Assembly: GCA_024277935.1 (NCBI GenBank)
Contig: JAJRUF010000121.1
Location: 1-42,870 of the forward strand
Length of the DNA stretch: 42,870 bases
Direction of reading: 5' to 3'
Source: Gammaproteobacteria bacterium
GTDB lineage: Bacteria; Pseudomonadota; Gammaproteobacteria; Methylococcales; Methylomonadaceae
In this document: piece after piece, positions 26,306-34,763 of the stretch
Layout: each line of letters starts with the position of its first letter
How positions within the stretch are numbered: the stretch's first letter is position 1
Notes under the pieces: model-generated
What the model was told of the DNA's origin: nothing
Database searches by the model: none
What the model saw: only the letters and a program-made list of their open reading frames with translations
Position numbers and translations under genes: made by a program

Positions 26306-28051
26306 ATGTATCATCAAGGTGTTCAGAAAAAAATTGTTCCAAGACTTGCGGGTAAGAAAAAATCACATTTAACAGGTATCCCCCCCATATTAAATAATAT
26401 TTTTTTAACTCGGGGTATTACTGAAAATGAGCAACTTGAACGTAGTCTAACAAACCTTCCATCACCTTGGCTGTTATCAGGAATGGAAACAATGGTCGAG
26501 CATTTAATCACAGCCATTAAACAACAACAAAGCATTAGTATAGTTGCAGATTTTGATGCTGATGGTGCAACAAGCTGTGTTGTTGCCATTAAGGGGCTTG
26601 AGCTACTTGGAGCCAAAAATGTATCTTATGTTGTGCCCAACCGTTTTGAATATGGCTATGGGCTTACGCCAGAAATCGTTGAACTGGTTAAGCAACAAAA
26701 ACCTGATGTAATTATTACAGTGGACAATGGTATCTCAAGTATTGATGGGGTTAAAGTTGCTAAAGAGTTTGGCATTAAAGTACTCGTGACGGACCATCAC
26801 CTACCGGGCAATGAATTACCTGATGCTGATGCTATCGTAAACCCCAATATGCAAGATGATAAATTTCCGAGTGGTAATATAGCCGGAGTTGGGGTTATTT
26901 TTTATGTTTTAATGGCATTAAGAAGTCGCTTACGTGAACAAAAATGGTTCCAGCAACATAATATTGAACAGCCCAACCTTGCCCAACTATTAGACTATGT
27001 TGCTTTAGGAACAGTGGCCGATGTAGTTGCATTAGATCAAGTCAATAGAGCCTTGGTTCATCAGGGCTTATTAAGAATACGTTCTGGACACGCTCATCCT
27101 GGTATTATGGCTTTAATCGAACAGGCAGGTAAACAATTTCAATCCATTAGTTCAACAGATATTGGTTTTGCACTGGGGCCTAGGTTAAATGCAGCAGGGC
27201 GTATGGATGATATGTCTTTAGGAATTCAATGCTTATTAACTGATAACCTACCATTAGCTAAAGATATGGCTGAACAGTTGGATGAATTAAATAAAGACCG
27301 TAAAGATGTAGAAGCTCAAATGAAAAATGAGGCCATGTCTTTATTAAATGAAATGCACATGTTAGATGACAATCATTTAGCTTCAGGTATTTGTTTGTTT
27401 GAAAAAAGCTGGCATCAAGGTGTTATTGGTATTTTAGCTTCCAGAATAAAAGATCGTTTGCATCGACCTGTTGTTGCATTTGCAGCCGCAGAAAATGGTG
27501 AAATAAAAGGGTCTGCTCGTTCAATACCTGGTGTACATATTAGAGATGTTTTAAGTGAAATTGCAGTGGCTCACCCAAAAGTACTGAGTAAATTTGGGGG
27601 ACATGCAATGGCTGCAGGGATGAGTATTCAAATGCATGACTACCCTGTCTTTGCATTAGCCTTTGATGAAGTGGTTGCAAAACACTTAAATACAGTAGAC
27701 CTTGAACAAAAAATTTATTCTGATGGCAAATTATCTGAAAAAGAAATAAGCCAGGAGTTTACTCAACAATTAGCTGATGCCGGAACTTGGGGACAAGCAT
27801 TTCCTGAACCAGTGTTTGATGGTGTATTTGATGTGATTCAATGCAGAATTGTAGGGCAACAACACCTAAAGTTTGTACTTAGATTTCCTATGGGAGAGTT
27901 ACTAATAGATGCTATCTGTTTTTTTGTTGATAGGCCAGAAAATTGGTTGGGAACTCGATCAATTAGAGTAGCGTATAAACTAGATATTAATGAGTTTCGA
28001 GGTAGTAAATCTGTACAGTTAATGTTGCAGTATATTGAAAAAATAGTCTAA
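26306..28051 (+). CDS. recJ: Single-stranded-DNA-specific exonuclease RecJ
   Basis: 5'-3' single-strand exonuclease of recombination and mismatch repair, DHH superfamily. From ATG 26306 it has 581 residues, close to the E. coli enzyme (577). An in-frame TTG at 26279 would add nine residues encoded by a palindromic repeat, so I reject that start. AAGG eight bases upstream supports 26306. Motifs: DFDADGATS at 82-90, VTVDNG-type acidic block, and VTDHHLPG (the DHH). The C-terminal DHHA1 part has KFGGHAMAAGM. It overlaps the convergent pseudouridine synthase by four bases. Confidence 0.96.
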   Translation: MYHQGVQKKIVPRLAGKKKSHLTGIPPILNNIFLTRGITENEQLERSLTNLPSPWLLSGMETMVEHLITAIKQQQSISIVADFDADGATSCVVAIKGLELLGAKNVSYVVPNRFEYGYGLTPEIVELVKQQKPDVIITVDNGISSIDGVKVAKEFGIKVLVTDHHLPGNELPDADAIVNPNMQDDKFPSGNIAGVGVIFYVLMALRSRLREQKWFQQHNIEQPNLAQLLDYVALGTVADVVALDQVNRALVHQGLLRIRSGHAHPGIMALIEQAGKQFQSISSTDIGFALGPRLNAAGRMDDMSLGIQCLLTDNLPLAKDMAEQLDELNKDRKDVEAQMKNEAMSLLNEMHMLDDNHLASGICLFEKSWHQGVIGILASRIKDRLHRPVVAFAAAENGEIKGSARSIPGVHIRDVLSEIAVAHPKVLSKFGGHAMAAGMSIQMHDYPVFALAFDEVVAKHLNTVDLEQKIYSDGKLSEKEISQEFTQQLADAGTWGQAFPEPVFDGVFDVIQCRIVGQQHLKFVLRFPMGELLIDAICFFVDRPENWLGTRSIRVAYKLDINEFRGSKSVQLMLQYIEKIV

Positions 28052-29712
28052 AACTCAGGATCAACTTGAAAACTGATTCTATTTTTAGTGACAGGATGGT
28101 TAAATTCGATAAATTCTGCATGTAAGTGTAATCGGTTGGACTTCACTCCATATAAATCATCGCCAACGATGGGTGTATTTAAGCCTTTACTATGCGCAGA
28201 ATGGACACGTAACTGATGTGTCCGCCCCGTTACTGGATGAAAATAGACTTTAGTTTGCTGGTTCTTTCTCTCTATAACTTCCCATTGAGTTTTTGCTGCT
28301 TTTCCATGTTGAAAGCAAACTAACTGTCGTGGTCTATCATTTAAATCTACTCTAAGGGGCAGGTCAATAACGCCTTTATCTTCATTAAGCAGACCATCTA
28401 ATAAAGCAATATAACGTTTTTTTATACTTCGGTTAATAAACTGCCGTTGTAATTTTTTATGTATATCATTCGATAAAGCGATTAACATTAAACCTGAAGT
28501 CGACATATCTAAGCGATGTACGGCTAAAGGACCTGTTGCTTGAGGGTATAGTTGTTTCATCCTGTAACAAACTGAATCTTCAATGTTTTTACCTGGGACA
28601 GATAACAAGCCAGAGGGTTTGTTAATAACCAGCATGTTATTATCTTGATAAATAATATCAATTTTTTTTTCTTCAGCAGGGTTGTTTAATAAAGGGTTAT
28701 CATCCATATCTATCCCTTCTAGCATATAAGATAAAATAGCTTGGCATTTGCCTTGACAGGCAGCATAAAAATTAAGATGTTTTTTTACCTCTGATTTAGG
28801 AGACTCACCCCACCAAAACTCTGCCATTGCTAAAGGCTGCATATCAAATTTAAAGGCATAGTGTAATAATTTGGGGGCGGCACATTCACCTGATCCGGCG
28901 GGCGGTATTTTTTGAGGTGTCTGCTTGAAAATTGAATTTAAGCTTTTAGTTTGTCCTTGATTATTAAGAAACTGGTATTGGCTAAAAAGTTTATACTGTA
29001 AATCAGTCGATAATTGCTTACGCCGGTCTTTCAGTTTAGCCAGTGGAATAGTAAGTTGATTAAGCTGTTGTTCAGCTTTATTAATTCTTATATTCCAATA
29101 ACTCTTTAAGTCTCTAAGTTGATTTTTTTGTTTAATACTTTCTTTACTTAACTGTTCTTTCAGTTGTAAAAACTCAGTGGAACTGAGTGAAGTTTCAGCC
29201 AAAGTCCTACGTAATTTCCTTACTTTTCGTGCTCCAATTATTTCTTGTCTATATGTGGAAATCTCATTGATAGATAACTGTTTTTCTGTGTTTAAAAACA
29301 ACTCGTATTTTAAAAGCAGAGGATTATGCTCTAGTTGAGTAATTTGTTCAGTGATAAGGTTTATTTCTTCTTGCCCCTTTAAATAGAAACTGTCGTCGGT
29401 AAGCATATCAAAGACAGGAGGTACAAAATTGGGTAGATGGTTATTTTCGGCTAACTTACCTGAAAATGCTGATAAATAACCAACCTCACCGTGTTTATTT
29501 TTGACCAATAAAACACCAAACATTTTACCAATAGCGGGGCTATTACTTTCTGAAAAACCAAAATTATGAGTCCAAGTTTTTTGAGTTTTTAGATGTTGTT
29601 GCAGTTCTTTTGCAGCTAATAAACATAAGGGGTGGGGCGTGTAATAGAAAGGAAAAGTAAAGCGTTTAGGTAAGCTGTATGCTTGTATGTCTTGCTTAAA
29701 CCGTGTGAACAT
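28048..29712 (-). CDS. RluA-family pseudouridine synthase with a long N-terminal extension
   Basis: A 554-residue protein. The C-terminal third is an RluA-type pseudouridine synthase with HRLDMSTSGLML near residue 400, whose aspartate is catalytic, and VTGRTHQLRVHSAH plus IVGDDLYG further on. The N-terminal 350 residues begin with a block carrying GVLLVKNKHGEVGYLSAFSG. A predicted coiled coil (about 160-235, many K, Q, L) and an extra YAFKFDMQPLAMAEFWWG follow. This long form is known as a family of its own in Gammaproteobacteria. The RNA target is unknown. Its stop codon overlaps the recJ stop (CTAA read from both strands). Confidence 0.9.
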   Translation of the reverse strand: MFTRFKQDIQAYSLPKRFTFPFYYTPHPLCLLAAKELQQHLKTQKTWTHNFGFSESNSPAIGKMFGVLLVKNKHGEVGYLSAFSGKLAENNHLPNFVPPVFDMLTDDSFYLKGQEEINLITEQITQLEHNPLLLKYELFLNTEKQLSINEISTYRQEIIGARKVRKLRRTLAETSLSSTEFLQLKEQLSKESIKQKNQLRDLKSYWNIRINKAEQQLNQLTIPLAKLKDRRKQLSTDLQYKLFSQYQFLNNQGQTKSLNSIFKQTPQKIPPAGSGECAAPKLLHYAFKFDMQPLAMAEFWWGESPKSEVKKHLNFYAACQGKCQAILSYMLEGIDMDDNPLLNNPAEEKKIDIIYQDNNMLVINKPSGLLSVPGKNIEDSVCYRMKQLYPQATGPLAVHRLDMSTSGLMLIALSNDIHKKLQRQFINRSIKKRYIALLDGLLNEDKGVIDLPLRVDLNDRPRQLVCFQHGKAAKTQWEVIERKNQQTKVYFHPVTGRTHQLRVHSAHSKGLNTPIVGDDLYGVKSNRLHLHAEFIEFNHPVTKNRISFQVDPEF

Positions 29713-29739
29713 ATATGAGAATTTGTTATGAATAATAAT

Positions 29740-30918
29740 CTAGCCAGGTTTAAAATCAAGAAAACACAATTCTTTAGCTGCATGCAACTGACCATTTAAT
29801 AACAGGTCTGTCAATTTCTCACTCCTTTGCATATAAACATCGGTTAACTCTTTAAAAGCTTCAGGTAAATGATAGCGTTCAAGACGAGATAAGTGTCCAT
29901 CAAAAGCCGCTGAGATACTTAATAAGTCTAAAAGAAAATAGCGTTCTTCCGTTGATACTTCAGATAATAATTGTAAAAAATCTTCCCAATTATCATATTC
30001 AGAATCATCGCTGATTTCAAAGGTATCACATAACCTAACTAGTAATATAAGCATATTAGGATGATAGTTTTGAGCCAGTACCATCATTGTCGCAATAGCA
30101 CGAACTGATCCTTCGCGCGCTTTAGGAGAAAGATGCTCAATAAATGCTTCAGTTAAAATATCATTACTGATAAATGCGGCAAGTTTATTACCAAAAAGTC
30201 TTAACCTCGCTTCACGCGCTACTTTATATAAAGTAAAAGCATCCCAAATTCCTGTAATAGGAATAGCGACCCAGCTAAAAGCATTACGAATTTCACCTTT
30301 ACCAAAAAGCCGAATGAATAAAAATTTAACTAACATACTACTTAAAATGACTTTAGCCTTATAGAAAAAAGCCACCAAAAATAATTTGGACTTTGATAAA
30401 TGTTTAAGAGGGTCTATCCCTAAATAATGAATAACAGGATCAGGGACTTCAAGGGCGGCACGAGCCAGAATATTGGGAACCGCATCATCCCCCGGTAAGC
30501 ATGAGCCTTCAGTTGCGTGGTTATGTCCGGTTAAGCAAGCCAGGCTGTAAACAGTTTTAATACCCAGCCAAAACAATACCGCCATCTCTATAAGCAACAT
30601 AATAATAAGCACAGTGCCATAAAGAAAATAATAAGGTATTGTTGCCATCGTACTTTGGTATGTCCATTCTAACCAAATAGTAACAAAGGTAGTTAATGCA
30701 CCTATTGAAAAGGCGATGACCATTGCAAAACCTGTGATATTCCGAGCCAAGGTTTGTAAGCTAATATCGGGGGGCAAATCATCAATACTGATATTTTGTA
30801 TATTAATAGTGCCAGATTTTTCTGCTAGATAACGATAATATTTAACACCCAGTTGTTCAAGGAACCCTGGGGCTTGTTTTCGTTGATATGACGATTTTTT
30901 GATACCGGTTTTGGACAT
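29740..30918 (-). CDS. Multi-pass membrane protein of unknown function
   Basis: A 392-residue protein. A basic N-terminus is followed by two strong hydrophobic segments (about 65-90 and 97-120), and then IKTVYSLACLTGHN. Weaker hydrophobic segments lie at about 180-230. The C-terminal 150 residues are acidic and helical, rich in L and E, with ISAAFDGHLSRLERYHL near the end, which somewhat resembles a TerB-like tail. It may belong to the LBF_2804 family, but that is from memory and not certain. It is 28 bases upstream of the pseudouridine synthase gene on the same strand. Confidence 0.75.
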   Translation of the reverse strand: MSKTGIKKSSYQRKQAPGFLEQLGVKYYRYLAEKSGTINIQNISIDDLPPDISLQTLARNITGFAMVIAFSIGALTTFVTIWLEWTYQSTMATIPYYFLYGTVLIIMLLIEMAVLFWLGIKTVYSLACLTGHNHATEGSCLPGDDAVPNILARAALEVPDPVIHYLGIDPLKHLSKSKLFLVAFFYKAKVILSSMLVKFLFIRLFGKGEIRNAFSWVAIPITGIWDAFTLYKVAREARLRLFGNKLAAFISNDILTEAFIEHLSPKAREGSVRAIATMMVLAQNYHPNMLILLVRLCDTFEISDDSEYDNWEDFLQLLSEVSTEERYFLLDLLSISAAFDGHLSRLERYHLPEAFKELTDVYMQRSEKLTDLLLNGQLHAAKELCFLDFKPG

Positions 30919-31086
30919 AGAGATTAACCTTATTTAATTTTTATTTCCAGCTTGAGAGTAAGCAAATATTTTAAGCATAAAAAAATTAGCTAAAACTGAA
31001 TATAAACGTTAATATTCAGTTTCTAGTCAGCTTGCTTTAGGAAAATGACTGTATTTTATAACTTTTAAAACTCTCAGGTAAAATAA

Positions 31087-31662
31087 ATGGGTATTCTAGA
31101 TGCTGTTTTAGGTGCAGGAAATGCACAACTGGTTACGCAATTAGCCAATAAATTTGGCATAGATGAGTCTGATATACAAGGGGTAGTGAGTCAGTTAGTT
31201 CCAGCTGTATCAAGTGGAATTAAACGTAATGCCAGCAGTTTAGATGGTTTAGGAGGCTTGGTTAATGCATTAAGTCAAGGTGGACACCAACGCTATTTAG
31301 ATAGCCCTGAAGCTTTGAACGAGCCTTCAGCCACTGATGATGGTAATGCTATTTTAGGGCATGTGTTTGGTAATAAAGAGGTAAGTCGCAATGTAGCTAG
31401 CCAGGCTGCAGCAGCAACAGGTGTTGATAATTCAGTAATAAAACAGTTATTACCATTGGTTGCAAGTGCTGTAATGGGTGCTTTAAGTAAAGAAACCGTC
31501 AATAGTTCTGCATTAGGTGGAGTTGGTAAGCTTGATGTGTCAAGCCTTTTAGGTGGTAGCGGTGCTAGTCAGGCAACACAATTAATATCTTCATTTTTAG
31601 ATGCTGATAATGATGGTGATGTAACAGATGACTTATTTAATTTAGCTAAAAAATTCTTTTAA
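31087..31662 (+). CDS. DUF937 domain protein
   Basis: A 191-residue, glycine- and alanine-rich protein. The N-terminal MGILDAVLGAGNAQLVTQLA and ESDIQGVVSQLVPAVSSG, with a second repeat of the same pattern (NSVIKQLLPLVASAVMGAL), are the DUF937 signature, as in YidB. The C-terminal DADNDGDVTDDLF is an EF-hand-like calcium loop, a common feature in this family. There is no signal peptide. The function is unknown; bacteriocin-like and structural roles have been proposed for relatives. It lies 25 bases before a Kbp-like gene and is probably cotranscribed with it. Confidence 0.87.
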   Translation: MGILDAVLGAGNAQLVTQLANKFGIDESDIQGVVSQLVPAVSSGIKRNASSLDGLGGLVNALSQGGHQRYLDSPEALNEPSATDDGNAILGHVFGNKEVSRNVASQAAAATGVDNSVIKQLLPLVASAVMGALSKETVNSSALGGVGKLDVSSLLGGSGASQATQLISSFLDADNDGDVTDDLFNLAKKFF

Positions 31663-31686
31663 TATTTTAATTATAAAGGTGAAAAA

Positions 31687-32148
31687 ATGGGATTATTCGA
31701 TTTTGCAAAAGACATAGGTAATAAGCTTTTTAATAATGATGCTGAAGCTGGGCAAAAAATATCAGAACATATTGAGGCTAACAACCCTGGGATTGAAAAC
31801 TTAACAGCAGCTTATGCCGATGGAAAGGTTAATTTAGTCGGCTCAACAGACAATATTGAGGCTGCACAAAAAGCCGTACTCATGGCGGGTAATGTAAAAG
31901 GGGTGACAGAGGTAGAAGTTAATATTGCAGTAACGGATATGGAAGCTGAGAGTGATGTTATTGCAGCATTGGAACCTGAAGATGTTGAATATTACATTAT
32001 CCAAAGTGGCGATTCATTATCAAAAATAGCCAAACATTATTATAAAAATGCAATGGAATATCCACGTATTTTTGCTGCTAATAAAGAAGTGATCAAAGAC
32101 CCTGATTTGATTTATCCAGGGCAAAAAATTCGTATTCCATTAGATTAA
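31687..32148 (+). CDS. kbp: BON and LysM domain protein (Kbp/YgaU-like)
   Basis: A 153-residue cytoplasmic protein matching E. coli Kbp (YgaU), a potassium-binding protein. The N-terminal MGLFDFAKDIGNKLFN is typical. A BON domain (about 25-90, with AYADGKVNLVGSTDNIE) is followed by a LysM domain (about 103-151, YYIIQSGDSLSKIAKHYY to IYPGQKIRIPLD). There is no signal peptide, as in Kbp. A ribosome binding site AAAGGTG precedes the ATG. The stop codon lies in the first bases of a long palindrome. Confidence 0.93.
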   Translation: MGLFDFAKDIGNKLFNNDAEAGQKISEHIEANNPGIENLTAAYADGKVNLVGSTDNIEAAQKAVLMAGNVKGVTEVEVNIAVTDMEAESDVIAALEPEDVEYYIIQSGDSLSKIAKHYYKNAMEYPRIFAANKEVIKDPDLIYPGQKIRIPLD

Positions 32149-32309
32149 GGCAACTGGCAATAAATAACCCACCCAGATTGCGCAGATTTTTTATCCCTGC
32201 TCAAACTATCTCAAGAGGCGCATAGCCAGCTACGTAACGATTGAGATGGTTTGAGCAGGGATAAAAAAGCCAGTAAGGTGGGTGGGTTATTTGTTGCTGG
32301 TTGCCTAAG
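32145..32309. repeat. Long palindromic repeat, copy 2 (type E)
   Basis: Inverted repeat with arms of about 70 bases. The left arm reads TTAAGGCAACTGG, then AAATAACCCACCCA and TTTTTTATCCCTGCTCAAAC. The right arm is the near-complement, ending GGTTGCCTAAG. The centre carries CTCAAGAGGCGCATAGCC and ACGTAACGATTGAG, which also occur in copy 1 (7246-7396). It starts within the stop codon region of the Kbp-like gene. The stem could form a very stable hairpin in RNA or a cruciform in DNA. Confidence 0.85.
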
Positions 32310-32397
32310 TAAGAGTGCATAAAAGATCTAACATTATTGACTTCAGGTCATAGAATTTTTGAGCGTTAAGTCTCCGTATTCTCTGTGGTTAAACTTA

Positions 32398-32567
32398 TGG
32401 TAGTGGGTCGAATCTTTTGATAAAGCTTATTTTAATAATTAACTATTATTGGGGCGCAGGCTTTAGCTTGCTCTTGCACTAAAAAATGCAGGCTAAAGCC
32501 TGCCGTCCCAAAAGGCGGTTATTAATGAGAATATATTTGTTAAAGTTACAGATTTAACCCACTACCA
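32398..32567. repeat. Terminal-inverted-repeat element, copy 2 (type D)
   Basis: Begins with TGGTAGTGGGTCGAATCT and ends with GATTTAACCCACTACCA, so the ends are inverted repeats of about 17 bases. Inside is a hairpin GGGGCGCAGGCTTTAGC / GGCTAAAGCCTGCCGTCCC. It shares most of its right half with 7432-7534 but is about 65 bases longer on the left. It contains no coding frame and is MITE-like. Confidence 0.8.
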
Positions 32568-32658
32568 AACTTAACTCTTGTATAGCCATATTAATTATTC
32601 AGCCCCCCCTCCACTCTATTTAAAGTTTCATTTTTCTAACCCTCCCCCGGTTAAATAA

Positions 32659-32686
32659 TTAACCAGCATATTATCCAAGGTATAAT
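32659..32686 (+). promoter_or_regulatory. Candidate promoter of the carbonic anhydrase gene
   Basis: TTAACC (32659) and a perfect TATAAT (32681) are separated by 16 bases, about 47 bases before the ATG at 32733. A good sigma-70-type match by eye. Confidence 0.45.
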
Positions 32687-32732
32687 AGAAACTTTAAAAA
32701 CAGGCCAAAATGAAAGAGTAGAAGAGTACTTA

Positions 32733-33434
32733 ATGAAACAATTACAAAAAATTTACGATAACAATAAAGCCTGGGCTGATGGCATAAAACGGAATGAACC
32801 CAATTTTTTCTCTGACCTATCCAAACAACAATCTCCTGAATATTTATGGATTGGATGTTCAGATAGTCGGGTTGTTGCCGAGCAGTTAGTTGGCTTGCAA
32901 CCAGGGGAATTATTTGTTCATCGTAATATCGCCAATGTTGTTGTACCAACTGACTTAAACTGCTTATCGGTTATCCAGTTTGCTGTTGAAGTTTTAAAGG
33001 TCAAACATATTATTGTTTGTGGGCATTATGGTTGTGGCGGTGTGAAAGCCTCAATGGAGTTAGTTGAACATGGCTTAATTGATAATTGGTTATGTCATAT
33101 TAAAAGTGTACATCAAAAAAATGAAGAGGAATTATTAAGCTTTACCGATAAAACTGAACGTCTTGACAGATTGTGTGAATTAAATGTTATCGAACAAGTT
33201 AAAAATATTTGTCATACCACAATCATTCAAAGAGCTTGGAGAAATCATCAACATTTAAGTGTACATGGGTGTATTTATACTTTGGAAACAGGAATTTTAA
33301 AAGACTTGAACACACGCTATAGCGAGATGAGCCATATGAATGATATTTATCAATTAAGAGAGGCAAAACGCGATGTGTATAAGCCAAATATAAATATTAT
33401 CAAAAATAGTTTAAAGGTGGGTAAGTACGATTAA
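32733..33434 (+). CDS. can: Beta-class carbonic anhydrase
   Basis: Interconverts CO2 and bicarbonate, cytoplasmic, 233 residues. The zinc ligands are C42, H98 and C101, in WIGCSDSR and CGHYGCGG. D44 and R46 form the catalytic dyad. The start ATG follows a TATAAT-bearing promoter candidate. Its TAA overlaps the proposed ATT start of the mutarotase gene, so the two would be translationally coupled. In an organism that needs bicarbonate for carboxylation reactions this gene is usually essential in air. Confidence 0.95.
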   Translation: MKQLQKIYDNNKAWADGIKRNEPNFFSDLSKQQSPEYLWIGCSDSRVVAEQLVGLQPGELFVHRNIANVVVPTDLNCLSVIQFAVEVLKVKHIIVCGHYGCGGVKASMELVEHGLIDNWLCHIKSVHQKNEEELLSFTDKTERLDRLCELNVIEQVKNICHTTIIQRAWRNHQHLSVHGCIYTLETGILKDLNTRYSEMSHMNDIYQLREAKRDVYKPNINIIKNSLKVGKYD

Positions 33435-34338
33435 TATTCAGCAATTAAATGCTCAATTTGGCATTTCAGGTCAAGTCAAATTTATTGAAGTAAAAGGGGG
33501 ATTGCATTTTATTCAAGTAACGAGTAAAAAAGCGTCTGCCTTAATTTCTGTGTATGCAGGGCAGGTTTTATCATTTAGGCCGGCTAATGAAGCAGAAGAT
33601 ATTTTATTTTTTAGTGAAATTGCCTATTTTAGAGAAGGTAAGGCAATGCGGGGTGGTATCCCTATTTGTTGGCCCTGGTTTGGTGATGCGCCAGAAGGTG
33701 CAGATCTTCCTTCTCATGGCTTCGTACGTAATAATACCTGGAAGGTATCAAATGTGAATACTTTAGAAAATGGTGATACAAAAATAAAGTTAGCATTTAC
33801 CGATGATGAAAATACTCAGAAAATATGGCCATTTCAATTTTACCTTTCACTTGAAATAACCATTAGTGATTCTCTTACTTTAAACTTAACAACCCAAAAT
33901 AAAGGTAATCAGGCTTTCACAATTACTGAAGCACTTCATACCTATTTTAATGTAGGTGATGCTAATCAAATTCAGGTTTTTGGACTTGAAAAAGCAGAAT
34001 ATTTAGATAAAGCCGAAGAATATATTGAAGTCTGCCAAGTTGGAGCCATTACTGTTAAAGAAGCAATGGATCATATTTATATTAATAAAGGGAATAACTT
34101 AACAATTAATGACCCCGTATTAAAACGAAAAATTCATATTAGTTCCAAGGGAAATAATAATGTTGTGGTCTGGAACCCTGGTCCTGATGTTGCTGAAAAA
34201 ATGCTGGATTTACAAGCTGAAGACTATAAACGTTTTGTCTGTGTGGAAATTGCTAATACAGTGGGTAACAGTGTCAAAATAGACCCTGGTACTAAGTACA
34301 GTATAGTGACCAGCTATAATATAGAGCATTACAGTTAG
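33430..34338 (+). CDS. D-hexose-6-phosphate mutarotase (YeaD-like), probable ATT start
   Basis: Aldose-1-epimerase superfamily protein that interconverts anomers of glucose-6-phosphate, 302 residues with this start. Family blocks are LISVYAGQVLSFRP, then GKAMRGGIPICWPWFGDAP and DLPSHGFVRN with its catalytic histidine, and EALHTYFNVGD later. The first ordinary start, TTG 33502, would drop about 24 residues (INIQQLNAQFG...FIEVKGGL) that match the conserved N-terminus of the family. The frame is open upstream to 33415, and no ATG, GTG or TTG is available. ATT at 33430 overlaps the can stop and has AAAGGTGGGT about eight bases upstream. Confidence 0.8.
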   Translation: MNIQQLNAQFGISGQVKFIEVKGGLHFIQVTSKKASALISVYAGQVLSFRPANEAEDILFFSEIAYFREGKAMRGGIPICWPWFGDAPEGADLPSHGFVRNNTWKVSNVNTLENGDTKIKLAFTDDENTQKIWPFQFYLSLEITISDSLTLNLTTQNKGNQAFTITEALHTYFNVGDANQIQVFGLEKAEYLDKAEEYIEVCQVGAITVKEAMDHIYINKGNNLTINDPVLKRKIHISSKGNNNVVVWNPGPDVAEKMLDLQAEDYKRFVCVEIANTVGNSVKIDPGTKYSIVTSYNIEHYS

Positions 34339-34373
34339 GTTGCTGGAAGTAAAGAGTCTACTCAGAAATAAAT

Positions 34374-34429
34374 GTGTTGAGGAACGAAATGCATCAATTG
34401 TAAACGATATATTCCGTTCCTCAATTCAC
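34374..34429. repeat. Palindromic repeat, family B, copy 1
   Basis: TGTTGAGGAACGAAATGCAT at the left and CGTTCCTCAATTCA at the right form imperfect inverted arms around an AT-rich loop. A better-preserved copy lies at 40903-40967. Confidence 0.75.
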
Positions 34430-34473
34430 CCTGCGCATCTATTTCTAAGTAACTAACAATATTTATTCTAACA

Positions 34474-34533
34474 TTTGGAAGGGAGGCTTTAGCCTCGTCT
34501 GACTCGTGCGAGGCTAAAGCCTCACTTCCAAAA
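34474..34533. repeat. Palindromic repeat, family C
   Basis: TTTGGAAGGGAGGCTTTAGC and, on the other side, GCTAAAGCCTCACTTCC form arms of about 24 bases with one mismatch, separated by roughly 10 bases. The core GGCTTTAGCC/GGCTAAAGCC is shared with the inner hairpins of the type D elements at 7432 and 32398. Confidence 0.8.
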
Positions 34534-34659
34534 CTTATTGATTCGAAATATTAAAATAATTTTGTCCTCCTACTTAAGAAAGAGAAGGCTTAAAAGTCGT
34601 CCGGATTATTTTAAATTTAGCTGAAACGAGGATAAAGCAAGAAAATAATAACCTACTGC

Positions 34660-34688
34660 TTTACTTGGTATGAATATTAGAATATACT
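34660..34688 (+). promoter_or_regulatory. Candidate promoter of the OBAP-like gene
   Basis: TTTACT (34660) and TATACT (34683) with a 17-base spacer. The predicted start of transcription (about 34695) coincides with the first base of a perfect 14-base-pair hairpin. Confidence 0.45.
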
Positions 34689-34694
34689 AATACC

Positions 34695-34727
34695 ATAAAT
34701 TGCTAAAACAGATTTTTAGCAATTTAT
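34695..34727 (+). promoter_or_regulatory. Perfect hairpin at the predicted 5' end of the OBAP mRNA
   Basis: ATAAATTGCTAAAA and TTTTAGCAATTTAT are exact complements separated by CAGAT. The structure lies upstream of the ribosome binding site of the lipoprotein gene (ATG at 34764). It could be a stabilising 5' stem-loop, an operator, or a transcript end for something upstream. Confidence 0.55.
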
Positions 34728-34763
34728 ATAACACAGTACAAATTAATCCAAGAGGGGATAAAT

